Below, piece after piece: positions 6,002 to 13,412 of a stretch of DNA of 13,673 nt. Every line of letters starts with the position of its first letter. Position 1 is the first letter of the stretch. The DNA is taken from positions 1 through 13,673 of the forward strand of contig JBHASY010000143.1 of NCBI GenBank assembly GCA_041831635.1. The letters run 5' to 3'. The notes under the pieces are model-generated. The model had not been told where the DNA came from. It saw nothing but the letters and a program-made list of their open reading frames with translations, and did not search any database. Origin of the DNA: Acetoanaerobium sp041831635 (GTDB lineage: Bacteria > Bacillota > Clostridia > Peptostreptococcales > Filifactoraceae). Made by a program: the position numbers and the translations under genes.

Positions 6002-8098
6002 TCAATCACTTATTACTTCAAAACTTATGATTACTTTAAATAAATCTCCGTCAACATAAATATCAAAAGTCCCTCCTTGAAGTTCAGTGAAACTTTTTGC
6101 AATAGATAACCCCAGTCCCGAACCATCTGTATTTCTGGATTTATCTCCCCTTGTAAATCTTTCAGCCATATCATTTGGATCAAAATTCATTTCATATGAT
6201 GCTATATTCTTAAATGTTATGATCACTTTATTTGAATTTAAACTTAGGTCAATATATACTCTGGAGTTTGGTAAAGAGTATTTTAGTATATTATTTATCA
6301 AATTATCAAATATTCTATATGTTCTTTTACCATCAAGCTCACATATAATTTTCTGCTCGGCATCAGGAAAATTCATTTTGAATAGCAATCCACTTTTATC
6401 TATTTCATTTTCATTTTCGGCAATGCTTTGTCTTAAAAGTGAAACTATATCCAAAGATGATTTATTAAAACTTATATTTCTACTTGCTGCTTTGCTTGCC
6501 TCAAATAGGTCTTCTATCAGAAATTTGAGTCTTTGAGATTTTTGCTCCAAAATTTCTATATAGTTTTTTTGATTTTCAGACATATTTTCCTCTTTCTTTA
6601 ATAAATCTACATATGAAACGATAGAAGTCAAAGGTGTTTTCAAATCATGTGAAACATTTGAGATAAGTTCTGTTTTAAGATTTTGACTTTTTATTTCTTT
6701 GTCTACTGCAATCTTAAACCCTTTGTTGATATTACTTAATTTTTCCACTATAGGATTAAAAATTCCCAGATTAAAATCCATATTCTGATTAAAATTTCCT
6801 TTAGAAATTTCGTCAGTTATTAAATATAACTGTTCCAGTGCACGCACTTTGTCCTTTAGATAACTAAAAATAAACAAGGAATAAATTGCCGTAACAAACA
6901 TTGTGATTATGAAATCAGCATATATTGAATAGCCCCTGCTTACCCCGAATATAACATATAAAGCAGTCGGTACAAAAAAATCAATCGCCCAAATAATCAA
7001 AGCATTAACTGCGAGCATAACTATAAATTTTCTGTTTTTATAATCAGAGATATCAAATCTTGTAATATTTACAAACATACTTTTCAATTTTTTAAATAAG
7101 CTTATACAAATTCTTCCTACTATACTGTTTTTTATTAAGGAATTATATATTCCCAAGTGATATATGTTTTTCAGATCTGCCGTCAAAACATATAACGCCG
7201 TATAGAAAAATATAGTTGCAGGTATGCCTATTAAGTAGAAAAATATATTTGCATCCGAAATAATATTTTCAAATTTAAACTCCGACGAATAGTATACAGG
7301 TATTGAGTAATTGGATGAAAAACTTAAAATTCCTAAAAAACAAGCAACAAACAATGAATATATAAGAAATTTAATTTCAATAGGTATTTTGTTTAAAGCC
7401 TTGATAAAACCGTTATTTTGCTGTTTTAATGAATTTGTAAATCCTGCCCAGACTAATATGGAAATAGTAAATACCGCACCTATTGCCAAAATCAAAATCA
7501 AATACAATTCCAAGTAAAAGTTTTTTATACTATGAGCCAGATCCGATCTGCTTTCCTTATAATACACATCTTTAGGAATCATTAGAAAAAGCTCCACCGC
7601 TTTTCCTTTTATATTCTCTGCGGAATTAAACATCTCCTCTATTCTCATAGTCATACCGGTTTTGAAATCTCCTGTCATAGAACTTTCTTTGACTACAGGT
7701 CTAAATTTTTCATTTGTAACAATATGAATATAAAAGCTCGAAGCCTGCTTATCTTTCATTGAAATTTGATCCAAAGATAAGTTCATATTAGTCAAAAGCT
7801 CAGAATTCTCATCTTTAATGTCAAAATAATAGCTTATATTTTCATACTCATCTGTTTGATAAACATCAAAATCTTCTCTTAACAAGCTCCACATCATACT
7901 GTCCAAATAGTTTGCAAAGCTTTCACTTACCTGATAGTTGCTTACATACTTGTCATCAGGTAAAATTATTGTTTTAAGAGGATAGTATAAACCCACTGAA
8001 ATAAATGCCAGCAAAACAAGAACTAAAACTAATTTCGCACCTGAATTTAAACCTCTTTTTTTAACTAATTCTTCATTTTTCTTCAAATTTGTATCCAA
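6002..8098 (-). CDS. Membrane sensor histidine kinase with an extended multi-helix sensor region
   Basis: This 698-residue kinase would autophosphorylate and pass phosphate to the response regulator encoded just upstream. A first membrane segment (about 22-40) is followed by an extracytoplasmic stretch (about 45-195). Five further hydrophobic segments lie near 197-219, 243-262, 284-306, 358-384 and 393-413. A linker follows that may be HAMP-like (about 414-465). The HisKA helix pair has the phospho-acceptor His484 in ISNVSHDLKTPLTSI. The ATPase domain (about 590-695) has the N-box DNLINNILKYS, ERFTRGDKSRNT, and the G2 box GSGLGLSIAKS. The start is TTG 8098. It overlaps the regulator gene by 26 bp and has only a G-rich stretch (GGTGG, GTGGGGA) as ribosome binding site, which suggests translational coupling. 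There is no ATG in frame before the first membrane segment. The ligand cannot be inferred; cell-envelope stress is a common theme for such kinases but is not shown here. Confidence 0.93.
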   Translation of the reverse strand: MDTNLKKNEELVKKRGLNSGAKLVLVLVLLAFISVGLYYPLKTIILPDDKYVSNYQVSESFANYLDSMMWSLLREDFDVYQTDEYENISYYFDIKDENSELLTNMNLSLDQISMKDKQASSFYIHIVTNEKFRPVVKESSMTGDFKTGMTMRIEEMFNSAENIKGKAVELFLMIPKDVYYKESRSDLAHSIKNFYLELYLILILAIGAVFTISILVWAGFTNSLKQQNNGFIKALNKIPIEIKFLIYSLFVACFLGILSFSSNYSIPVYYSSEFKFENIISDANIFFYLIGIPATIFFYTALYVLTADLKNIYHLGIYNSLIKNSIVGRICISLFKKLKSMFVNITRFDISDYKNRKFIVMLAVNALIIWAIDFFVPTALYVIFGVSRGYSIYADFIITMFVTAIYSLFIFSYLKDKVRALEQLYLITDEISKGNFNQNMDFNLGIFNPIVEKLSNINKGFKIAVDKEIKSQNLKTELISNVSHDLKTPLTSIVSYVDLLKKEENMSENQKNYIEILEQKSQRLKFLIEDLFEASKAASRNISFNKSSLDIVSLLRQSIAENENEIDKSGLLFKMNFPDAEQKIICELDGKRTYRIFDNLINNILKYSLPNSRVYIDLSLNSNKVIITFKNIASYEMNFDPNDMAERFTRGDKSRNTDGSGLGLSIAKSFTELQGGTFDIYVDGDLFKVIISFEVISD

Positions 8099-8774
8099 TT
8101 CCCCACACCACCTTTAAATATTTTGGTTCTTTAGGATTTATTTCCAGTTTTTCTCTTATTCTACGAATATGAACTGCTACTGTATCAGGATTATACGCCG
8201 GCTCATTCCACACTTTTTCATAAATTTCATCTATAGAAAATACCTTGCCTGCATTTGACATAAGCAAGTGCAGAATTTTATATTCTATAGGAGTTGTTTT
8301 AATAGCAATTCCTAAAACAGAAACTTCTTTTCTCTCATCATCAAGAGCGACATCACCTATCAAAATTACTTTTGAGTTTTTATCATCTGCTTGTTGTATA
8401 GAGAAATTTAAATATCTTCTTAAGTTCGAGTTTACTCTGGCTATAAGTTCCATAGGGTTAAACGGTTTTGTTACATAATCATCGGCACCTATATTTAATC
8501 CGGCTATTTTGTCCATATCTTCAGATTTCGCTGAAAGCACGATTATAGGCACTGTACTTGTTTGTCTTATTTTCATAATAGCAGTAAATCCGTCCATTTC
8601 AGGCATCATTACATCCATTATTACTAAATGAATAGTTTCTTTTTCAAAAATCTCAATAGCCATCTGCCCGTTATATGCTTTATAAACACCATAGTTTTGA
8701 TTTTTCATATAGATTTCTATAGCATCTGCAATTTGCTTATCATCTTCTGCTATCAATATATTATATGTATACAT
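8073..8774 (-). CDS. OmpR/PhoB-family response regulator
   Basis: The protein has a receiver domain (1-115) and a winged-helix DNA-binding domain (about 140-230), 233 residues in total. Receiver residues are all present: acidic pair Asp11/Asp12 in IAEDD, phosphorylation site Asp54 in IMDVMMPEMDG, Ser81, and Lys103 in YVTKPF. The output domain shows KTTPIEYKILHLL, the recognition-helix region PDTVAVHIRRIREKLE, and the final KVVWGIGYKFE. The start is placed at the second ATG (8774). The sequence is ATGGAGGAACATATG, so GGAGG sits five bases before that ATG and is its ribosome binding site. An upstream ATG at 8786 would add MEEH but has no site of its own. The gene overlaps the kinase gene by 26 bp and the two form one operon. 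A direct repeat upstream could be its own binding site. Confidence 0.96.
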   Translation of the reverse strand: MYTYNILIAEDDKQIADAIEIYMKNQNYGVYKAYNGQMAIEIFEKETIHLVIMDVMMPEMDGFTAIMKIRQTSTVPIIVLSAKSEDMDKIAGLNIGADDYVTKPFNPMELIARVNSNLRRYLNFSIQQADDKNSKVILIGDVALDDERKEVSVLGIAIKTTPIEYKILHLLMSNAGKVFSIDEIYEKVWNEPAYNPDTVAVHIRRIREKLEINPKEPKYLKVVWGIGYKFEEK

Positions 8775-8823
8775 ATGTTCCTCCATAACAAGATATCTTA
8801 CTTAAAATAATAACATAGAGTTT

Positions 8824-8860
8824 TTAATATTTTTTTACTATAATTCTTACAAATTTCTTA
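8824..8860 (-). promoter_or_regulatory. Putative promoter and direct-repeat operator of the two-component operon
   Basis: On the minus strand TTGTAA (plus 8847-8852), a 17-nt spacer and TATTAA (plus 8824-8829) make a plausible promoter starting near 8817. Two copies of TAAGAA (plus 8855-8860 and 8844-8849) lie 11 bases apart and overlap the -35. OmpR/PhoB-type regulators bind tandem half-sites with about one helical turn between them, so self-regulation is plausible but not proven. AT-rich sequence lowers the weight of both calls. Confidence 0.45.
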
Positions 8861-8923
8861 AAAAAATAAAAATATCGACCTCACAATTATTAGATTTTAA
8901 TTCTAATTTTGAAAAGTCGATAT
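8861..8923 (-). terminator. Second terminator-like hairpin downstream of the activase gene
   Basis: ATATCGAC (8872-8879) pairs with GTCGATAT (8916-8923), with an inner ATTAGA/TCTAAT pairing (8889-8894 and 8902-8907). Read on the minus strand, the tract TTTTTATTTTTTT follows. It lies about 110 bases beyond the first terminator and directly upstream of the two-component promoter, so it may act as a backup insulator. The stretch between the two hairpins (about 8924-9025) shows no supported gene. Confidence 0.65.
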
Positions 8924-9025
8924 GCAGAACATAAAATATCAATATTTATATTAGCTTTACCAAATAATAAAATTCTCCAAAAATCCATAGATGAATTAAA
9001 ACTAATGAACTTCCCTTCTCATAAT

Positions 9026-9074
9026 AATATAAAAAGCTTCACAAACCAATAAAATAATCGATCTATGAAGCTTT
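9026..9074 (-). terminator. Intrinsic terminator of the activase/dehydratase fusion gene
   Basis: AAAGCTTCA (9033-9041) and TGAAGCTTT (9066-9074) form a perfect 9-bp stem with a 24-nt loop. On the minus strand TTTTTATATT follows. The stem begins 11 bases past the stop codon of the large gene. Confidence 0.8.
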
Positions 9075-9084
9075 AAGATATTTT

Positions 9085-12000
9085 TTAAATTTTAAATCTC
9101 ACAAACTTTTTTGCAGGTCTTTTTGCTCTGACTGAATCTATTTCGACATTTGAATTTTTAGAATTTGACATATTTTCAAATGCTGAAGAGAGCATTAGTT
9201 TTATCCTGTTTAGCTGATTAACCTCACTGGCGCCGGGATCGTAGTCTACAGCGACAATATTTGCCTGCGGATAAATTCTTTTGAGTTCCTTCATCATTCC
9301 CTTTCCTGTAACATGGTTAGGAAGGCAGGCAAATGGTTGCATACAGATTATATTTTCTACACCCTCTTCGATTAGTTCTATCATCTCTCCAGTTAAAAAC
9401 CAGCCTTCTCCTGTCTGATGACCTAGTGACATAACCTGCCTTGCCCCTGTTGCAATTTCCTTTATAGTCTTCGGATGATAAAATCTCTTGCTTGATTTAA
9501 GTGCCTCGGTATAAACAGTCGTATATCTCTCTATGAACAAAACCAAAGCATCGCCCATTAGCTTAGACTTTAAGCTGCCACATAAATAGTTATAGTTAAA
9601 ATCTCTATTAAATGCACAGTAGGACACAAAGTCCATAAGTGCAGGCATAACAGCTTCTGCCCCCTCTTTTTCCACTAAATCTACGACATTGTTATTTGCC
9701 AGAGGATGGTATTTTACTAAAATTTCTCCTACCAGCCCTACTTTAGGTTTTTTAATATCAGCTAAAGGTAAGTTGTCAAAGTCTTTCACTATAGCATACA
9801 CCGTTTTTCTGAAATTCGACTTACTTGCATATTTTAGTTTAAGTTTACATATGTCCGCCCATTTTCTGTGAAGTGCATTCGCAGAGCCTTTCTCAAGTTC
9901 ATAAGGTCTGGTTCTATACAGCACATTCATAAATAAATCCCCATACACTACAGCCATAAACGCTCTGTTCAAAAGAGAATATGTCAGCTTAAATCCTGAA
10001 TTTGTCTCCAGTCCGCTTGCATTTAAAGAAATCACAGGGATATTCTCAAAACCGGCGTCCTTAAGAGCCTTTCTCAAAAATCCTATATAGTTCGTCGCCC
10101 TGCAACCCCCACCTGTCTGAGATATCATAACGGAGGTGTTTTCTAAATCGTATTTCCCTGAAAGAAGAGCCTCTATCAGCTGACCTATTGCGATTATAGC
10201 AGGGTAACAAGCATCGTTATTTACATACTTTAGTCCTACCTCAACTATATTTTTAGACTCACAAGGAAGTACCGCTAAATTATATCCTGAATACTTAAAT
10301 GCCTCTTCCAACAATTCAAAATGTATAGGCGACATCTGAGGAACTAAAATAGTGTGATTTTTCTTCATTTTTTTTGTAAACTCAGTTCGTGGATAAGATA
10401 AGATGCCGTCGCTAATTTTTATTCCTTTATTTTCTCTTTCCTCTATAGATGCTTTTAAAGAACGTATTCTTATCCTAGCTGCTCCGAGATTGTTTCCCTC
10501 GTCTATTTTCAAACAGGTGTAGAGTTTCCCTCTTGCAGTGAGTATCTCCTGTACCTGGTCAGTAGTTACAGCATCTATCCCACAGCCAAATGAATTAAGC
10601 TGCACCAGTTCCAAATTATCCTTTCTTGACACGTAATCAGCCGCTGCATAAAGTCTGGAATGATAAGCCCACTGATCTACTACCCTAAGAGGTCTATCTT
10701 TATCTGCAAGATGTGCTATGCTATCTTCCGTAAGAACAGCCATTCCAAGTGAATTTATCATCTCAGGTATCCCGTGATTTATCTGAGGATCAATATGATA
10801 CGGTCTTCCGGCTAAAACCACAGCCTTAATATTTTGCACCTCGATAAAATCAAGAGTATCCTCAGCTACCTTTCTAATCTCAGCTTTAAAATTGTTAAGT
10901 TCCTGAATACCGAGTTTTGCAGCTCTTGATATTTCATCTACCGATATCCCCAATGATGACAGCTCAACTATAAGCCTTTTTTCCAGTTTTCTATCAGAAT
11001 CAAAAGGAACAAACGGATTCATAAATCTAACATCATTTTCTTTTAAATCATCTAAGTTCTTATTTATCACCTCAGGATAAGAAACTACTATAGGGCAGTT
11101 AAAACTGTTATTTGCTTTTTCATACTCCTTTTTTTCGTGCGGTATACTCGGATAAAATATAAATTTTACACCTTTTTCAATTAAGTTTTTGACATGACCG
11201 TGAACTAATTTTGCGGGATAGCAAACAGATTCTGACGGTATAGTCTCCATTCCCTTCTCAAATATTTCATTTGACGACGGATCGGATAACTCAACTGCGT
11301 ATCCCAGTTCAGTGAAAAAAGTAAACCAGAACGGATAATGCTCATACATATTTAAAACTCTCGGAAGCCCTACCGCTCCTCTAGGTGCATTCTCCAAAGG
11401 TTTATAAGAAAACATTTTTTTGTATTTATAATCGTATAAATTCGGCAATACTTTTTGATTTTCTGAAAACTTATTTCCTTTTTCGCATCTGTTTCCTGAT
11501 ATAAAATATTTATCATTATTAAACTTACTGATAGTTAATAAACAGTTATTTGAACAGCTTTTGCATCTGGTGCTTTTATTTTCAACGCTGAAATTTCTAA
11601 GTTCCGATTTTGCAAGTAATTTACTTTTTCCTAAACCGGATTTTTCCTTAGCTATGATCGCACAACCAAAAGCCCCCATAATCCCTGATATATCAGGTCT
11701 TACAACTTCTCTTTTCGATAAAAGTTCAAAACTTCTAAGCACAGCATCGTTATAAAATGTACCCCCTTGAACCACTACATTCTCACCCAGTTCTTCAGGA
11801 GTTTTAAGTTTTATTACCTTATAAAGTGCGTTTTTTACAACAGAGTAGCAAAGCCCCGATGCTATATCTCCGACTGTCGCTCCCTCTTTTTGAGCCTGCT
11901 TTACCCTCGAATTCATAAAAACCGTGCATCTGGAGCCTAAATCCACAGGACCGGTTGCTTTCATAGAAACATCTACAAAATCCGTAATGCTCATACCAAG

Positions 12001-13377
12001 TGACTGAGCAAAAGTATCTAAAAATGAACCGCAACCTGACGAACACGCCTCGTTTAATAAAATAGAATCCACACTTGAGTCTTTTATCTTAAGACATTTC
12101 ATATCTTGTCCACCGATATCTAAGATAAAGCTAACATCAGGACAGAAAAATTTTGCAGCCTTGTAGTGGGCTATAGTTTCTATTTCTCCTATGTCTATTC
12201 CCAGTGCAGTCTTAATAAGTTCCTCTCCGTATCCTGTAACGGCAGATGAAGCTATAGTTGCAGCTTCCGGAAGTTTAGAATACAAATCCTCCAAAAATTC
12301 TATAGTGGACATAAGAGGATTTCCTTTATTGCTACCGTATTTATAGTATAAAAGTTCCCCTTTGTCACTTATAAGCGCTACCTTTGTTGTGGTAGACCCT
12401 GCATCTATTCCCAAATAACAATTCCCTACATATGAACTTAGTTCACCGGTTTTAACCTTGTTTTTATCGTGTCTTAATTTAAACTCATTATATTCATCAT
12501 CAGACTTAAACAATCTCGGCAGCCTGTCGCTCTCATCCAAGGTGCAGTCTTTCATAGTTTTAATTTTTTCTAACAATTCATTTAATTTGAAAGTCTTATC
12601 TTCAGATGAGCAAAGTGCCGCCCCAAGTGCTACATAAAGCTGAGAATTTTCAGGAAAAATAACCTGATGAGGCTCAAGGTTAAGCGTATTTATAAATCTA
12701 TGTCTTAAATGAGACAAGAAATAAAGAGGTCCTCCAAGAAATGCGACATTTCCTCTTATAGGTCTTCCACACGAAAGTCCTCCTATGGTCTGAATTACCA
12801 CAGCCTGAAAAATAGAGGCCGCTATATCCTCTTTTTTTGCTCCCTCGTTAAGCAAAGGTTGCACATCTGTCTTTGCAAACACTCCACAACGTGCAGCTAT
12901 AGGATATATTCTGCTGTGATTACAAGCAAGTTCATTAAGCCCTGACGCATCTACTTTAAGAAGTGCAGCCATCTGATCTATAAACGAACCTGTTCCGCCG
13001 GCACAAGTCCCATTCATTTTCTGCTCTAATCCGCCTGATAAATATGTGATTTTAGCGTCCTCTCCACCTAGTTCTATAGCTACATCCGTATGAGGATAAT
13101 AGGTCTTTATCGCCTTTGTAGAGGCGATTACCTCTTGGACAAAATCTACTTCCAGATAATTTGCAAAACTAATTCCACCGGAGCCTGATACCACCACCGA
13201 TAGATCAGTATCTTGCAATATAACATAGGCATCATTTAGTATACCTGTCAATTTGTTTTTTATGTCAGCATAATGTCTTTCATATCTGCTGAACAAAATT
13301 TCTTCTTTGTAATTTAAAACGACTACCTTAATGGTAGTAGAGCCTATATCAATCCCAACTCGTAATAATTTGCTCAT
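9085..13377 (-). CDS. Giant fusion: tandem BcrAD/BadFG/HgdC-type activase domains plus DUF2229 and 2-hydroxyacyl-CoA dehydratase-like regions
   Basis: The protein has 1430 residues, cytoplasmic by absence of membrane segments. Domain 1 (about 1-260) is an ASKHA ATPase with GIDIGSTTIKVVV, GGEDAKITYL, CAGGTGSF and RCGVFAKTDVQ. Domain 2 (about 318-575) repeats it with GIDAGSTTTKVAL, DIGGQDMKCLK, CSSGCGSFLD and RCTVFMNSRVKQ. In each, the two cysteines matching the [4Fe-4S] ligands of the activator HgdC are present and 39 apart (125/164 and 445/484). A four-cysteine motif follows (605, 608, 612, 631). DUF2229-like sequence covers about 660-880 (PRVLNMYEHYPFW, ESVCYPAKLVHGH). Dehydratase-like sequence follows, with GRPYHIDPQINHGIP (857-871), FGCGID, NNDACYPAI, TGGGCRATNY and, near the end, MQPFACLPNH. 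Known relatives use ATP to drive electrons onto iron-sulfur dehydratases or double-cubane proteins. Here reductase and acceptor appear to share one chain. Substrate and reaction are unknown. ATG 13377 has only a weak adjacent ribosome binding site; a strong one lies 28 bases upstream across a small hairpin. Confidence 0.93.
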   Translation of the reverse strand: MSKLLRVGIDIGSTTIKVVVLNYKEEILFSRYERHYADIKNKLTGILNDAYVILQDTDLSVVVSGSGGISFANYLEVDFVQEVIASTKAIKTYYPHTDVAIELGGEDAKITYLSGGLEQKMNGTCAGGTGSFIDQMAALLKVDASGLNELACNHSRIYPIAARCGVFAKTDVQPLLNEGAKKEDIAASIFQAVVIQTIGGLSCGRPIRGNVAFLGGPLYFLSHLRHRFINTLNLEPHQVIFPENSQLYVALGAALCSSEDKTFKLNELLEKIKTMKDCTLDESDRLPRLFKSDDEYNEFKLRHDKNKVKTGELSSYVGNCYLGIDAGSTTTKVALISDKGELLYYKYGSNKGNPLMSTIEFLEDLYSKLPEAATIASSAVTGYGEELIKTALGIDIGEIETIAHYKAAKFFCPDVSFILDIGGQDMKCLKIKDSSVDSILLNEACSSGCGSFLDTFAQSLGMSITDFVDVSMKATGPVDLGSRCTVFMNSRVKQAQKEGATVGDIASGLCYSVVKNALYKVIKLKTPEELGENVVVQGGTFYNDAVLRSFELLSKREVVRPDISGIMGAFGCAIIAKEKSGLGKSKLLAKSELRNFSVENKSTRCKSCSNNCLLTISKFNNDKYFISGNRCEKGNKFSENQKVLPNLYDYKYKKMFSYKPLENAPRGAVGLPRVLNMYEHYPFWFTFFTELGYAVELSDPSSNEIFEKGMETIPSESVCYPAKLVHGHVKNLIEKGVKFIFYPSIPHEKKEYEKANNSFNCPIVVSYPEVINKNLDDLKENDVRFMNPFVPFDSDRKLEKRLIVELSSLGISVDEISRAAKLGIQELNNFKAEIRKVAEDTLDFIEVQNIKAVVLAGRPYHIDPQINHGIPEMINSLGMAVLTEDSIAHLADKDRPLRVVDQWAYHSRLYAAADYVSRKDNLELVQLNSFGCGIDAVTTDQVQEILTARGKLYTCLKIDEGNNLGAARIRIRSLKASIEERENKGIKISDGILSYPRTEFTKKMKKNHTILVPQMSPIHFELLEEAFKYSGYNLAVLPCESKNIVEVGLKYVNNDACYPAIIAIGQLIEALLSGKYDLENTSVMISQTGGGCRATNYIGFLRKALKDAGFENIPVISLNASGLETNSGFKLTYSLLNRAFMAVVYGDLFMNVLYRTRPYELEKGSANALHRKWADICKLKLKYASKSNFRKTVYAIVKDFDNLPLADIKKPKVGLVGEILVKYHPLANNNVVDLVEKEGAEAVMPALMDFVSYCAFNRDFNYNYLCGSLKSKLMGDALVLFIERYTTVYTEALKSSKRFYHPKTIKEIATGARQVMSLGHQTGEGWFLTGEMIELIEEGVENIICMQPFACLPNHVTGKGMMKELKRIYPQANIVAVDYDPGASEVNQLNRIKLMLSSAFENMSNSKNSNVEIDSVRAKRPAKKFVRFKI

Positions 13378-13412
13378 AATATCCGTAGCAGATAAGCTAC
13401 ATTCGCCTCCTT
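13378..13412 (-). promoter_or_regulatory. Ribosome binding site separated from the start codon by a hairpin
   Basis: On the minus strand AAGGAGG (plus CCTCCTT, 13406-13412) is a perfect Shine-Dalgarno sequence, but it lies 28 bases before the ATG at 13377. Between them GTAGC-TTATCT-GCTAC (plus 13385-13400) forms a perfect 5-bp hairpin. Folding it out leaves about 12 bases. An ATG three bases after the Shine-Dalgarno is followed at once by TAG. A weak GGA also sits four bases before the real ATG. Confidence 0.55.

Noticed and set aside
6087..6536. A 149-residue plus-strand frame opposite the kinase ATPase and HisKA domains.
   Set aside because: It lies within strongly motif-bearing kinase sequence and its product is low-complexity hydrophobic. 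It is an antisense shadow.
8890..8988. A 32-residue reading frame on the minus strand between the two terminators (start MDFWRILLFGK).
   Set aside because: No ribosome binding site precedes its ATG, and its 3' half runs through the terminator hairpin. AT-rich sequence produces such frames by chance.
9085..13377. The giant gene as an assembly artefact joining separate activase and dehydratase genes.
   Set aside because: The frame is open over 4.3 kb without stops, domain order matches known large activase-related proteins, and the linkers are of reasonable length.
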